NCBI RefSeq assembly: GCF_021390395.1
Contig: NZ_JAJUWT010000004.1
Coordinates: 124,001 to 188,000, forward strand
Length of the DNA: 64,000 nt
Reading direction: 5' to 3'
DNA from: Saccharothrix sp. S26
GTDB taxonomy: Bacteria; Actinomycetota; Actinomycetes; Mycobacteriales; Pseudonocardiaceae
Below, in pieces: positions 8,179 through 16,486 of this stretch. The position numbers and the translations under genes were made by a program. The notes under the pieces are model-generated. The model worked only from the letters and a program-made list of their open reading frames with translations, searched no databases and was not told the DNA's origin. Position 1 is the first letter of the stretch. Every line of letters begins with the position of its first letter.

Positions 8179-8814
8179 TCAGGCGCAGGACGCCGGGTCG
8201 ACCTGGTAGGCCGGTGCGTTCCGCTCGGCGAGCACCGGCGTGGTGGAGACCGGCGTGGCGACGCCGTCCCCGACCACGTAGGTGACGCGCTCGCCGTCGT
8301 ACACCAACGGGTCGCTCGTCCACACCACCTCGCCGCGGACGACCACGAGGCGGCGCTGACCGTCGACGACCTCGCAGCCGAACCGGCTGACCGCGCTCAC
8401 GCCGCCGCCTTCGGCGAGTTCGAGCGGCTTGCCGTCGGGCGTGGTGACGGCCCGCAGCCCCGCTTCCCCCAGGCCCCACACGGTGGAGATGTCGGTGTTG
8501 GCCCCGATCGACTCGGTCACCACCACCTCGTCACGGCCATCGTCGTCCAGGTCCGTGACGCGCAGCGCGCCCACGCCGAACGGGCTGTGCAACGGCATGC
8601 GGGCGGTGAACCGGACGCCGCGGACGACGGCGACCAGCTCCTGCGTGTCGGGCACGCCGTCGACCTGCCGGACCGCGACCCGGTCCACGCGGCCGTCGCC
8701 GTCGAGGTCCGCGCCCCGCGTCACGTCCCCCGAGACGGCCGCCGATCCCGCCGCCCACGCGGTCGAAGCCCCCGCGGCGACGAGCGCGGACGCGAGCACG
8801 AATGCTTTCAGCAC
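8179..8814 (-). CDS. secreted FG-GAP/EF-hand-like repeat protein
   Basis: A 211-residue exported protein. The GTG start at 8814 is preceded by GGGGGA and gives a clear signal peptide (LKAFVLASALVAAGASTAWA). The mature part holds two Asp-rich calcium-binding-type loops, DLDGDGRVDR near residue 38 and DLDDDGRDE near residue 80, as found in FG-GAP/VCBS repeat proteins. No catalytic motif is recognised. It lies downstream of the AraC regulator on the same strand, about 120 bases away. A stabilising or binding role at the cell surface is possible, but its function is unknown. Confidence 0.7.
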   Translation of the reverse strand: MLKAFVLASALVAAGASTAWAAGSAAVSGDVTRGADLDGDGRVDRVAVRQVDGVPDTQELVAVVRGVRFTARMPLHSPFGVGALRVTDLDDDGRDEVVVTESIGANTDISTVWGLGEAGLRAVTTPDGKPLELAEGGGVSAVSRFGCEVVDGQRRLVVVRGEVVWTSDPLVYDGERVTYVVGDGVATPVSTTPVLAERNAPAYQVDPASCA

Positions 8815-8933
8815 AACGATTCCCCCTGCTTTCGGGCACCACGAAGACACCTCGTGGCACCGGATCCCCCCCGGACGCGATCGCGTCGACAACGAGAAGA
8901 CGGGCGATGGTGGGGGAGGTTCCAGCATGTGCC

Positions 8934-9716
8934 TCAGGTCACAGCGCGGGCGTAGGTGGCGGGCGTGATGCCGTAGCAGCGGCGGAACCAGCGGGTCAGG
9001 TGGGCCTGGTCGGCGAAGCCGGTGAGCGCGGCCGTCTCCGCCGCCGAACGGCCGTCCGCGAGCAGCCGCCTGGCCGCGCGCAGTCGGCGTTGGCGCTGGT
9101 AGTCGCTGGGGGACAGGCCGTACTCGGCGCGGAACGCCCGGTAGAGCGCGAAGCGGCTCAGGCCGGTCGCGGCGGTGAGCTCCTCGGTGGTGACGTCATC
9201 GGCGTAGTGCGCTTCGATCAGGTCGCGGGCGGCGGAGGCGTTGCCCCGGGCCGGGGCCGTGGCGGGCAGCGGCATGACCTCCGAAGCCATCGCGCGCACG
9301 GCGTGCATCAGGTGCTCGTCCCGGGCGAGGTTGCCCTCCTGGAGGGCGGTGTGCAAGCGGCGCAACGCGTCGGCGAGCACCGGCGAGTGCACCACCGGGT
9401 CGCGGAACAACGGCAGGCGCGGCAGCAGTTCGGCGACCAGCGACGGTCCGATGTGGACGATCCGGTAGGTGAAGCCGTCCTCGGTCGCGGTGCGGCCGTC
9501 GTGCGCCTCGTCCGGGTTGAACGCGAGCACCATGCCCGCCGCGCTGAGGTGCGTGCCGCCGCGGCACCGGAACGCCTGCGCGCCCTGCTCGGTCACGCCG
9601 AACGAGTAGGCGTCGTGGCTGTGCCGGTGGTAGCGGTGCGAGGTGAAGTGCGCGTGCATCGCCTCGACCGGGCGATCCGCCGCACGCCAGTACCGCGTCC
9701 ACTCCACGCCCTCCAT
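8934..9716 (-). CDS. AraC-family transcriptional regulator
   Basis: A 260-residue regulator. The N-terminal cupin-type sensing domain (AraC_binding, about 10-150) includes HRHSHDAYSFGV. The C-terminal double helix-turn-helix (about 165-260) includes GLSRFALYRAFRAEYGLSPS and FADQAHLTRWFRRCYGITP, the typical AraC signature. Such proteins usually activate genes in response to a small ligand. Upstream and divergent lies the DasR-type chitinase promoter; downstream lies the FG-GAP protein. Its target is unknown. ATG 9716 is the only start that gives a full cupin domain. Confidence 0.9.
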   Translation of the reverse strand: MEGVEWTRYWRAADRPVEAMHAHFTSHRYHRHSHDAYSFGVTEQGAQAFRCRGGTHLSAAGMVLAFNPDEAHDGRTATEDGFTYRIVHIGPSLVAELLPRLPLFRDPVVHSPVLADALRRLHTALQEGNLARDEHLMHAVRAMASEVMPLPATAPARGNASAARDLIEAHYADDVTTEELTAATGLSRFALYRAFRAEYGLSPSDYQRQRRLRAARRLLADGRSAAETAALTGFADQAHLTRWFRRCYGITPATYARAVT

Positions 9717-9806
9717 TCAACCGCACCACCACCGCCATGATCGCGCTCTCACGGAAAGCTCCAGCTCACCCGGTGAGGCACGGCGGAAAACCCGGTCGCG
9801 CTCTTG

Positions 9807-9822
9807 ACTGGTGTAGACCATT
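9807..9822 (+). promoter_or_regulatory. DasR-responsive element (dre) of the chitinase gene
   Basis: ACTGGTGTAGACCATT matches the DasR consensus A(C/G)TGGTCTAGACCA(C/G)T except for a central G for C and one outer base. DasR is the GntR-family repressor released by glucosamine-6-phosphate in actinomycetes. The site lies 60-75 bases before the chitinase start. Confidence 0.8.
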
Positions 9823-9881
9823 TCCGGTTGAGTGGCCCCCGTCACGTCCGATGGCCGCCTCCAACGGGAAGGAGTGATCAC

Positions 9882-10952
9882 GTGTCGAGAATCCGCCTAG
9901 TGGCGGCGATCGCCGCCGTCGTGGTCGGGGTCGCGCTGACCGTCGTCGCGGCCAACTCGGCCTCCGCCGCGGCGTGCGCGTCCGCGTGGAGCTCGTCCGC
10001 CGTCTACACCGGCGGCATGACGGCCTCCTACAACAACAAGAACTGGCGAGCCCAGTGGTGGACCCAGAACGAGACCCCCGGCACGGCCGCGGTCTGGGCC
10101 GACCAGGGCGCGTGCGGCGGCACCACCACGCCCCCGCCGACGTCGTGCAACCACCCGAACTGGGTGCAGGGCCAGTTCTACGCCGCGGGCAGCATCGTCA
10201 AGTACACCGACGGCAAGTACTACATCGCCGAGCACGACAACCCGGGCTACGACCCGACGATCAGCACCTGGTACTGGGATCCCTACAGCTGCGGCTCGAC
10301 CCCGACGACCACGACCACCGCGCCCGCGCCGGGCGGGTTCGTGGTCAGCGAGGCGCAGTTCCAGCAGATGTTCCCCAACCGCAACCCCTTCTACACCTAC
10401 GCGGGCCTGACCGCGGCGCTGAGCGCCTACCCCGGTTTCGCCAAGACCGGCTCGGACACCGTGCGCAAGCAGGAAGCGGCGGCGTTCCTGGCCAACGCCA
10501 ACCACGAGACCGGCGGCCTGGTCCACGTCGTCGAGCAGAACCAGGCGAACTACCCGCACTACTGCGACGCGAGCCAGCCCTACGGCTGCCCCGCCGGCCA
10601 GGCGGCCTACTACGGCCGCGGTCCCATCCAGCTCAGCTGGAACTTCAACTACAAGGCGGCGGGCGACGCGTTGGGCCTGCCGTTGCTGACCAACCCGTGG
10701 CTCGTGCAGAACGACGCGTCGGTGGCTTGGAAGACCGCCCTCTGGTACTGGAACACCCAGTCCGGCCCCGGCACGATGACCCCGCACAACGCGATGGTCA
10801 ACGGCTACGGCTTCGGTGAGACGATCCGCAGCATCAACGGCTCGCTGGAGTGCGGCGGGCGCAACCCGGCGCAGGTGCAGAGCCGCGTCGACGCCTACCA
10901 GCGGTTCGTCGGCATCCTCGGCGTGCCCGCGGGCAACAACCTGTACTGCTGA
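9882..10952 (+). CDS. secreted GH19 chitinase with two CBM5/12 modules
   Basis: A 356-residue exported chitinase. The GTG start at 9882 has AAGGAG 8 bases upstream and begins a signal peptide (SRIRLVAAIAAVVVGVALTV) ending near SASAA. Two aromatic-rich CBM5/12 chitin-binding modules follow (about 31-78 and 87-136), each bounded by Cys. A Thr-rich linker then leads to the GH19 domain (about 152-356). The GH19 acid Glu is in NANHETGGL and the substrate-cleft segment is YYGRGPIQLSWNFNY. It hydrolyses chitin with inversion, releasing oligomers that feed the DasR system. It works alongside the LPMO encoded just downstream. The upstream dre site and the terminator after its stop make it a single-gene unit. 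Confidence 0.95.
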   Translation: MSRIRLVAAIAAVVVGVALTVVAANSASAAACASAWSSSAVYTGGMTASYNNKNWRAQWWTQNETPGTAAVWADQGACGGTTTPPPTSCNHPNWVQGQFYAAGSIVKYTDGKYYIAEHDNPGYDPTISTWYWDPYSCGSTPTTTTTAPAPGGFVVSEAQFQQMFPNRNPFYTYAGLTAALSAYPGFAKTGSDTVRKQEAAAFLANANHETGGLVHVVEQNQANYPHYCDASQPYGCPAGQAAYYGRGPIQLSWNFNYKAAGDALGLPLLTNPWLVQNDASVAWKTALWYWNTQSGPGTMTPHNAMVNGYGFGETIRSINGSLECGGRNPAQVQSRVDAYQRFVGILGVPAGNNLYC

Positions 10953-10958
10953 GAGCCC

Positions 10959-10990
10959 GGGACGGGGGTCGCGCGCCGGACCCCCGTCCC
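10959..10990 (+). terminator. terminator of the chitinase gene
   Basis: A perfect 12-bp hairpin (10959-10970 with 10979-10990, 8-base loop) begins 6 bases after the chitinase stop. One more flanking pair extends it to 13. No T-tract is present. Confidence 0.8.
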
Positions 10991-11288
10991 GCCTCACCGC
11001 GCCGGGTGCGCGAGCACGGCCCACCCGAACGACCCCGGCGACCCGAGCAGAGCCATCTCCGACGCCCGAAATGGCACCCGGTCGGCCGGCGCCCCACCTC
11101 GACCGCCCGCACCACGTGGCCGTCCTCCGCGATGGACTCGTGCTCCTCCACGTGGACCGGTGTCGGGCAACCGCGCGCCGCAGCGCACCGATGCGGCCAA
11201 TCGAGTCGCCGTGGTGCGCGTTCACAGTCGGGGGTGCGTGCGGCTGGACCAGTCGGTTCAGATCCTTGACCCGGATGACGTTCCCGAT
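10991..11288. other. gap between chitinase and LPMO genes with a possible minus-strand coding remnant
   Basis: No intact gene is seen here. On the minus strand two frames read like pieces of one protein: VEEHESIAEDGHVVRAVEVG at about 11100-11165, and then, in another frame, a tail (DRVPFRASEMALLGSPGSFG) that ends at a TGA at 10994. The composition looks protein-like and the switch suggests a frameshifted remnant, but I do not recognise a family. The rest holds nothing I can identify. Confidence 0.25.
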
Positions 11289-11304
11289 TATGGTCTAGAC
11301 CACG
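11289..11304 (+). promoter_or_regulatory. DasR-responsive element (dre) of the LPMO gene
   Basis: TATGGTCTAGACCACG contains the perfect 12-bp dyad TGGTCTAGACCA (11291-11302), the core of the DasR site. It lies 115-130 bases before the LPMO start. With the site at 9807 it places both chitin genes under one regulator. Confidence 0.85.
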
Positions 11305-11418
11305 TCGCAGTGCGTGACGGACCGTCCCCGGCCCGTCGCGCGCCGCGTGTTCCGGCCGCCGCGGAAATGGACCCTGCCTTGGGGGCCCCTCCGGGTCCCC
11401 TCCGAAGGAGCTGGACAC

Positions 11419-12177
11419 ATGAGCCTGAAACGCAAGCTCGCGGTGGCGCTGGCCGCCGTGGGTATCGCCCCGTTCTTCGTCGTGATGTCGGCGGGGACGG
11501 CGAGCGCGCACGGCTACATCTCGTCGCCGCCCAGCAGGCAAGCGATGTGCGCGCAGGGCCGGATCTCGAACTGCGGTCCCATCGTCTACGAGCCGCAGAG
11601 CGTGGAAGGGCCCAAGGGCCAGTACAACTGCCACGCGGGGCTGAGCCAGTTCGCCCAGCTCAACGACGACAGCCGGGCGTGGCCCACCACCTCGGTGGGC
11701 AACAACGTGACGTTCAACTGGACGCTCACGGCCCGGCACTCCACCACCACGTGGCAGTACTTCGTCGGCGGCACCAAGATCGCCGAGTTCAACGACGGCG
11801 GCCGCCAGCCCGCGGCCACCGTGACGCACAACGTGAGCCTCGGCGGGCGCACCGGCCGGATCAAGCTGCTGGCCGTCTGGAACATCGCCGACACGCCCAT
11901 GGCGTTCTACTCGTGCGTCGACCTCCAGGTGGGCTCCGGTGGCGGCACGCCGACCACCACGACCACGCCGACCACGACCACGCAGCCGACCACCACCACG
12001 CGGCCCACGACGACCACGACCGTGCCCCCGGTGGGCGGCACGTGGGCGCCGAACACCGCGTACTCGGTCGGCTCGCAGGTGACCTACGGCGGCGTCAGCT
12101 ACCGCTGCATCCAGGCCCACACGTCCCTCGTGGGCTGGGAACCGCCGAACACCGCATCCCTGTGGCAGCGGCTCTGA
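11419..12177 (+). CDS. secreted AA10 lytic polysaccharide monooxygenase with CBM5/12
   Basis: A 252-residue exported copper enzyme. The signal peptide (SLKRKLAVALAAVGIAPFFV) is cut at SASA|HGY, leaving the N-terminal His needed for the copper histidine brace. The AA10 domain spans about residues 35-176 and includes HGYISSPPSRQAMC at its start and NDGGRQPAATVTHNV. The second brace His is probably in YNCHAG or ARHSTTTW. A Thr/Pro linker (about 182-205) leads to a C-terminal CBM5/12 (about 208-252: WAPNTAYSVGSQVTYGGVSY). The enzyme breaks crystalline chitin oxidatively and boosts the GH19 chitinase. The ATG has GAAGGAG about 9 bases upstream. A perfect dre core lies upstream. Confidence 0.93.
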   Translation: MSLKRKLAVALAAVGIAPFFVVMSAGTASAHGYISSPPSRQAMCAQGRISNCGPIVYEPQSVEGPKGQYNCHAGLSQFAQLNDDSRAWPTTSVGNNVTFNWTLTARHSTTTWQYFVGGTKIAEFNDGGRQPAATVTHNVSLGGRTGRIKLLAVWNIADTPMAFYSCVDLQVGSGGGTPTTTTTPTTTTQPTTTTRPTTTTTVPPVGGTWAPNTAYSVGSQVTYGGVSYRCIQAHTSLVGWEPPNTASLWQRL

Positions 12178-12199
12178 CCCCCTGACGGGGACCGGATGT

Positions 12200-12242
12200 G
12201 CGGCCCGTCCGCGTCGACCCTGTGACGGTGCGGGCGGGCCGC
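12200..12242 (+). terminator. terminator-like hairpin after the LPMO gene
   Basis: A 13-bp stem with one G-T type mismatch pairs 12200-12212 with 12230-12242, with a 17-base loop. It ends just before the RBS of the DUF305 gene, so it could limit read-through into that gene. Confidence 0.55.
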
Positions 12243-12262
12243 CCGGCGAAGGAGGACGACCC

Positions 12263-12829
12263 TTGCGACGCCTCGCAGCCCTGGTGGCCGGCGTGCTCGT
12301 GCTGGCCGGTTGCGGCTCCACCACCGCGGCCGAGCCGCCGCCGGTGTCGACCGTGGTGGAGACCGACGAGTTCAACCAGACCGACGTGATGTTCCTCCAG
12401 ATGGCCGTGCCGCACCACGAGGCCGGGCTGGAGATCGTGCGCCTGGCCAAGGACGGGCCCGTGCGCGCGGAGGTGAAGACGTTGGCCGCGGCCATCGAGG
12501 TCACCCAGCTGTCCGAAGTGGACTCCATGAGGAAGTGGCTCGCCGAGTGGGAGCAGCCCGAGTCGGCGGGCGACAACCCCCAGTTGCACGCCGGTCACGG
12601 CGGCGACCACTCGACCAGCCCGGAGGCCATCGCGGAGCTCGCCGCGACCGGGCCCGGTGAGTTCGAGAAGGCGTTCCTGAACCTGCTGATCGCTCACCAG
12701 CACAACGCGGTGGCGATGGCGAAGCTGGAGAAGGAGGGCGGGGTGAACCCGCAGACGAAGGACCTGGCGGAGCGGATCTTCAACTCCCGCACCGCGCAGA
12801 TCGCGCAGATGCTCGGTTACCTGGACTAG
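12263..12829 (+). CDS. DUF305-family lipoprotein
   Basis: A 188-residue lipoprotein. The TTG start at 12263 has AAGGAGGACG upstream. The signal peptide ends in a lipobox (LVLAGCGS; Cys near residue 18). The DUF305 ferritin-like helical domain (about 40-188) has the two His-rich helices typical of the family, FLQMAVPHHEAGLEI and LLIAHQHNAVAMA, plus a His-rich insert (HAGHGGDHS). Family members are often linked to copper or other metal handling at the cell surface. It may supply or buffer copper near the secreted LPMO next door (inference only). It ends 3 bases inside the convergent RluA gene. Confidence 0.88.
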   Translation: MRRLAALVAGVLVLAGCGSTTAAEPPPVSTVVETDEFNQTDVMFLQMAVPHHEAGLEIVRLAKDGPVRAEVKTLAAAIEVTQLSEVDSMRKWLAEWEQPESAGDNPQLHAGHGGDHSTSPEAIAELAATGPGEFEKAFLNLLIAHQHNAVAMAKLEKEGGVNPQTKDLAERIFNSRTAQIAQMLGYLD

Positions 12830-13728
12830 AGGTCGAGCGCGAGGGTGCTGGTGAAGCGGCGGTGCTCGCCCGTCACCGGGTCGGTGAACTCGAGCACCTT
12901 CGCCAGCAGTTGCAACGGGTCGGTGAAGTCGTCCAGCGGCTTCTCGCGCAGGACGGGGTAGAAGTCGTCGTTGCGGATCGGCACGCCGAGCGACGCCATG
13001 TGCAGGCGCAGCTGGTGCGTGCGGCCGGTCAGCGGCACGAGCCGGTACCGGCCCCAGCCGTCGCGGTGCTCGACCAGGTCCACCAGCGTCTCGGCGTTGG
13101 GCGGTCCGGACACCTCCTGCGCCGTGATCACGCCCTTGACCTTGACGATCCGGCTGGTCACGCGGGTCGGCAGGGTCAGCGCCGGGTCGTGGGGCGCGAT
13201 CGCCTCGTACTCCTTGCGCACCGCCCGGTCGGCGAACAGCGTCTGGTACTTGCCGCGCAGCGCCGGTTCGGCCACGAACATCACCAGCCCGGCGGTGACG
13301 CGGTCCAACCGGTGGGCCGGGCTCAGGTGCGGCAGGCCGAGGTCGCGGCGCAGCCGGACGAGCGCGGTCTCCACCACGTGCCTGCCGCGCGGGATCGTGG
13401 CCAGGAAGTGCGGCTTGTCGACCACGACGATCGCGTCGTCGCGGTGCACGACCCGGACCTCGAACGGCACCGCCACCTCGTCGGGCAGGTCGCGGTGGAA
13501 CCACACCGAGCCGCCGGGGGTGAACGCGGCGTCCGGCGCGATGGGTCCGTCGAGGTCGTAGATCCGGCCCTCGGCGAGCATCAGGTCGATCCGCTCCGGC
13601 GCGACCCGGGGCAGCCGCTCGACCAGGTGGTCGCGGACGGTCGCCCACGGCCCGTCGTCGGGCAACCGCAGACGGGCCGGGTCGAGGCCGTGGCGCTGGT
13701 CGAGCGGCGGCCGGAGCTTGCGCCTCAT
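12826..13728 (-). CDS. RluA-family pseudouridine synthase
   Basis: A 300-residue RNA-modifying enzyme that isomerises uridine to pseudouridine in rRNA or tRNA. A short N-terminal S4-like segment (about 30-85) precedes the catalytic domain. The RluA motif with the catalytic Asp is seen in SPAHRLDRVTAGLVMF near residue 140. VVDKPHFLATIPRG and TGRTHQLRLHMASLG are the other family signatures. It overlaps the membrane-protein gene upstream: a GTG at 13734 overlaps that gene's TGA by 4 bases and is an alternative start. I list ATG 13728. The modified base cannot be predicted. Confidence 0.9.
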   Translation of the reverse strand: MRRKLRPPLDQRHGLDPARLRLPDDGPWATVRDHLVERLPRVAPERIDLMLAEGRIYDLDGPIAPDAAFTPGGSVWFHRDLPDEVAVPFEVRVVHRDDAIVVVDKPHFLATIPRGRHVVETALVRLRRDLGLPHLSPAHRLDRVTAGLVMFVAEPALRGKYQTLFADRAVRKEYEAIAPHDPALTLPTRVTSRIVKVKGVITAQEVSGPPNAETLVDLVEHRDGWGRYRLVPLTGRTHQLRLHMASLGVPIRNDDFYPVLREKPLDDFTDPLQLLAKVLEFTDPVTGEHRRFTSTLALDL

Positions 13729-13730
13729 CG

Positions 13731-14309
13731 TCACGCAGCGTACGCCGGGGCCTTCGGCGGCGAGGCCGAGGGCGCGGCGAAGCCCTTGGCGATCAGCAGC
13801 ACGCCCAGGGCGATCTCGAACAGGCCGCCGGGGACGGACAGCGCCACGCCGACGGGGTGGCCGAGGACTTCGAGGACCGCGCCCGCCAGGAACACGGCGT
13901 AGCCGACCAGGCCCCACACCGCGAGGGCGCGGGGGACCAGCCGGGCCCGCAACAGCACGCGGCAGAACAGCACGCCCGCGGTCGCCACGGCCATCATCGC
14001 GACCTGGTAGCTGTAGTGGTTGCCCGCCGCCACGGGCTCGGGCAGCAGCAGGAACACGACGCCGACCGCCAGCAACGCCGCCTCGACCGCCCGGCCGGTC
14101 AGGTACGCGTGCGCGGTCAGCTCGCTGTGCGGTCGGAGCACCGGGAACGCGAGCACGCCGATCCCGACCACCGCGGCCGAGTTCAGCAGCATGAGCAGGC
14201 CGCCCGCGGCGCTGGACCCGGCCCCCACCAGGGCGTTCCCACCGCCGTAGGCGACGAACGCGACGAGCAGCAGCACCCCGATGGACCGTCCGACGGCTCT
14301 CGATGACAT
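13731..14309 (-). CDS. DUF4386-type integral membrane protein
   Basis: A 192-residue protein with about six hydrophobic helices (for example GRSIGVLLLVAFVAYGGGNA, VEAALLAVGVVFLLLPEPV, VPRALAVWGLVGYAVFLAGA). The pattern and the NHYSYQVAMMAVATAGVLFC stretch fit DUF4386, a family of unknown role. ATG 14309 is preceded by GGGAAGA and is inside a longer open frame. It is divergent from the TetR regulator across two short palindromes, so regulation by that TetR protein is likely. It is followed without a gap by the pseudouridine synthase. Confidence 0.8.
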   Translation of the reverse strand: MSSRAVGRSIGVLLLVAFVAYGGGNALVGAGSSAAGGLLMLLNSAAVVGIGVLAFPVLRPHSELTAHAYLTGRAVEAALLAVGVVFLLLPEPVAAGNHYSYQVAMMAVATAGVLFCRVLLRARLVPRALAVWGLVGYAVFLAGAVLEVLGHPVGVALSVPGGLFEIALGVLLIAKGFAAPSASPPKAPAYAA

Positions 14310-14337
14310 GGGTCTTCCCTTCGACCGCCCCGCGCCA

Positions 14338-14376
14338 GCCTTACTAAGTAAGGCGAACGCTACCGTACAAAGTACG
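14338..14376. promoter_or_regulatory. two palindromes, probable TetR operator
   Basis: GCCTTAC-TAA-GTAAGGC (14338-14354) and CGTAC-AAA-GTACG (14364-14376) lie between the divergent DUF4386 and TetR starts. Both share a GTA-rich core. They are the obvious candidate sites for autoregulation and control of the membrane protein. Confidence 0.65.
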
Positions 14377-14401
14377 AACCTGTCACCGCCGGAGGTCAGC
14401 A

Positions 14402-15067
14402 GTGCCGAAGGGCGCACCGCTCAGCCGGGACCGCGTGCTGCGCGCCGCCGTCGCGATCGCCGACGCGGGCGGGATCGCGGCGCTGACCATGCGGTCGCTC
14501 GCCGACGCGCTCGGGGTCAAGCCCATGTCGCTCTACCACCACGTGGCGAACAAGGACGAGATCCTCGACGGCATCGTGGACGTGGTCTTCAGCCGGATCG
14601 ACCTGCCCACGCCCGGCGGCGACTGGCGGCACGAGATGGTCAAACGGGCGAACTCCGCGCGCGAGGTGCTGCGACGCCACCCGTGGGCGATCGGCCTGCT
14701 GGAGTCGAGGACCGCGCCCGGCCCGGCGACCCTGCGCCACCACGACGCGACCATCGGCACCCTGCGCCGCGCGGGCTTCTCCGTCGCCATGACCGCCCAC
14801 GCCTACGCCCTGCTGGACAGCTACGTCTACGGCTTCGCCGTGCAGGAGGCCGCGCTTCCCTTCAACAGCCCCGATTCCGCCGCCGAGGTCACCGGGTCGA
14901 TCCTGGCGCACCTGTCGCCGGCCGACTACCCGCACCTCGTGGAGATGGCGACCGAGCACGTCCTGCGACCGGGCAACGACTTCGCCGACGAGTTCGGCTT
15001 CGGGCTGGACGTGATCCTCGACGCCCTGGCCGGGTGGATCGCCGACGACGTCAGTCCAGGCTCGTGA
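14402..15067 (+). CDS. TetR-family transcriptional regulator
   Basis: A 221-residue regulator. The N-terminal helix-turn-helix (about 8-55) reads LTMRSLADALGVKPMSLYHH. The rest resembles the TetR_C domain found with tetracycline-repressor-like proteins (about 80-215). The GTG start at 14402 has GGAGG 9 bases upstream. It is divergent from the DUF4386 membrane protein across two palindromes, so repression of that gene is the simple reading. Its 3' end overlaps the convergent DUF4230 gene by 17 bases. The ligand is unknown. Confidence 0.9.
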   Translation: MPKGAPLSRDRVLRAAVAIADAGGIAALTMRSLADALGVKPMSLYHHVANKDEILDGIVDVVFSRIDLPTPGGDWRHEMVKRANSAREVLRRHPWAIGLLESRTAPGPATLRHHDATIGTLRRAGFSVAMTAHAYALLDSYVYGFAVQEAALPFNSPDSAAEVTGSILAHLSPADYPHLVEMATEHVLRPGNDFADEFGFGLDVILDALAGWIADDVSPGS

Positions 15068-15674
15068 ACTCCACCTGGTAGCCCAGCGCGCCGAACATGC
15101 CGGTCAGCATCTTGCGCGTGTTGTCGTCGGCCCGCTGCACCAGCCCGGACTCCCGTGCCGCGTCCGCGATCTTCTGCTCCGCCGCCACGTAGAACGGCTG
15201 CTGGTCCTGCGTCTGCACCAGCGACGCCAACCGGTCGAGCAGCCCGCGCTCCTGCGCGAACACGTAACACCGCTCCTGGTCCAGGTTCGGCTTGTCCAGC
15301 ACCGCCCGCGGCAGCGCCACCCGCACCTTGCGCGCCTCGCCGGAGGCGGTGGTCGGCGCCACCTGCACCGCGTCCTCGGCCAACCCGCCGAAGTCCACGT
15401 AGGCGTTGACCGTCCCGGCCGCCACGAACAACGTCCGCTGCCCGGCCAGCGCCGCCGGCACGTACCGGACGTCGCGCTCGATGTCGAGCACCACCTGGAA
15501 CTCGCCCGCCGAGGCGTGGTACTGGCTCAGGTCGCGCAACGACTGCAGCAGCGCGGGCTGGCTGCGGTCGATCGTGTCGGTGCCACCCGGGAACCGGGGC
15601 ACCACCACCACCGCCGCGACCAGCACCCCGACCGCCACCAGCACCGCCGCCGCCACACCGATGCGCCACTTCAT
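15051..15674 (-). CDS. DUF4230 membrane-anchored protein
   Basis: A 207-residue protein with one N-terminal membrane helix (about 5-26, GVAAAVLVAVGVLVAAVVVV) and an extracytoplasmic DUF4230 domain (about 40-205). That domain includes LSQYHASAGEFQVVLDIERD and VNAYVDFGGL. The family's function is not established. ATG 15674 begins right before the helix. The gene ends inside the TetR gene and follows the SDR on the same strand with a 23-base gap, so the two may be co-transcribed. Confidence 0.85.
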   Translation of the reverse strand: MKWRIGVAAAVLVAVGVLVAAVVVVPRFPGGTDTIDRSQPALLQSLRDLSQYHASAGEFQVVLDIERDVRYVPAALAGQRTLFVAAGTVNAYVDFGGLAEDAVQVAPTTASGEARKVRVALPRAVLDKPNLDQERCYVFAQERGLLDRLASLVQTQDQQPFYVAAEQKIADAARESGLVQRADDNTRKMLTGMFGALGYQVEFTSLD

Positions 15675-15697
15675 GGCGGCGGGATACCCGCGAACCG

Positions 15698-16378
15698 CTA
15701 CCAGGCAACCCGCTCGCCGTCTCGGAAGAACCCGCCGGTCGGCCCGTCGTCGGGCAGCGTCGCCGCCCACACCACGCTCGCCGCGCCCTGCTCCACCGGC
15801 CGCCCGCCCGCGCCGCCCATGTCCGTGGCCACCCAGCCCGGGCACACCGCGTTGACCTTCATCGCGGGCAGTTCGGCGGCCAACTTCAAGGTCAGCGCGT
15901 TGAGCGCCGCTTTCGACGTGCCGTAAGCCGGCGTGCCGCCGCCCATCGACGCCAGCGACCCGGCCTCGCTCGACACGTTGACCACCCGCGCGCCGCGGGA
16001 CGCGCGCAGCAGCGGCAGCAGCGCCAGCACCGTGCGCCACGGCCCGTAGAAGTTCGTCTCCATGGCCTCGCGCACCACCCCCAGATCGGCCGACGACGCC
16101 CGCTGCCAGGTGTCGTAGTGGATGGCCGCGTTGTTCACCAGCACGTCGACCCGACCGTGCCGCCGGGTCAGGTGCGCGGCCAGCGCCGCCACCGACGCGT
16201 CGTCGGTCACGTCCAGCGCGTGGTGCTCGACACCCAGCCACCCGGCGGCCTGCTCCGCCTTGCGGGCGTCCCGCGCGGTCAGCACCACGACGTGACCGAG
16301 CAGCGCGAGCTGACGGCACACGTCCAGCCCGATGCCCCTGTTCCCGCCCGTCACGACCGCCACCGGCGCGTCCGACAT
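15698..16378 (-). CDS. short-chain dehydrogenase/reductase
   Basis: A 226-residue classical SDR. The NADP(H)-binding motif is VVTGGNRGIGLDVC (about 9-22), followed by VNNAAIHYD and the catalytic Ser and YxxxK in SSEAGSL and YGTSKAAL. It looks closest to carbonyl-reductase-type SDRs. It is divergent from the ACP-KAS operon, which lacks its own ketoreductase, so it could supply that step (inference). ATG 16378 fits the family's start. No signal peptide is present. Confidence 0.88.
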   Translation of the reverse strand: MSDAPVAVVTGGNRGIGLDVCRQLALLGHVVVLTARDARKAEQAAGWLGVEHHALDVTDDASVAALAAHLTRRHGRVDVLVNNAAIHYDTWQRASSADLGVVREAMETNFYGPWRTVLALLPLLRASRGARVVNVSSEAGSLASMGGGTPAYGTSKAALNALTLKLAAELPAMKVNAVCPGWVATDMGGAGGRPVEQGAASVVWAATLPDDGPTGGFFRDGERVAW

Positions 16379-16486
16379 GCCGTTCCTCCCCGCCGAGTAC
16401 CCCGCACATTCTCCCTGGTTGGCCGTCGCCGCGGCCGATGAGGTTCGATGGCGGTGCAGGAGTCGGGTGAACGAGGAGAGACCGCC

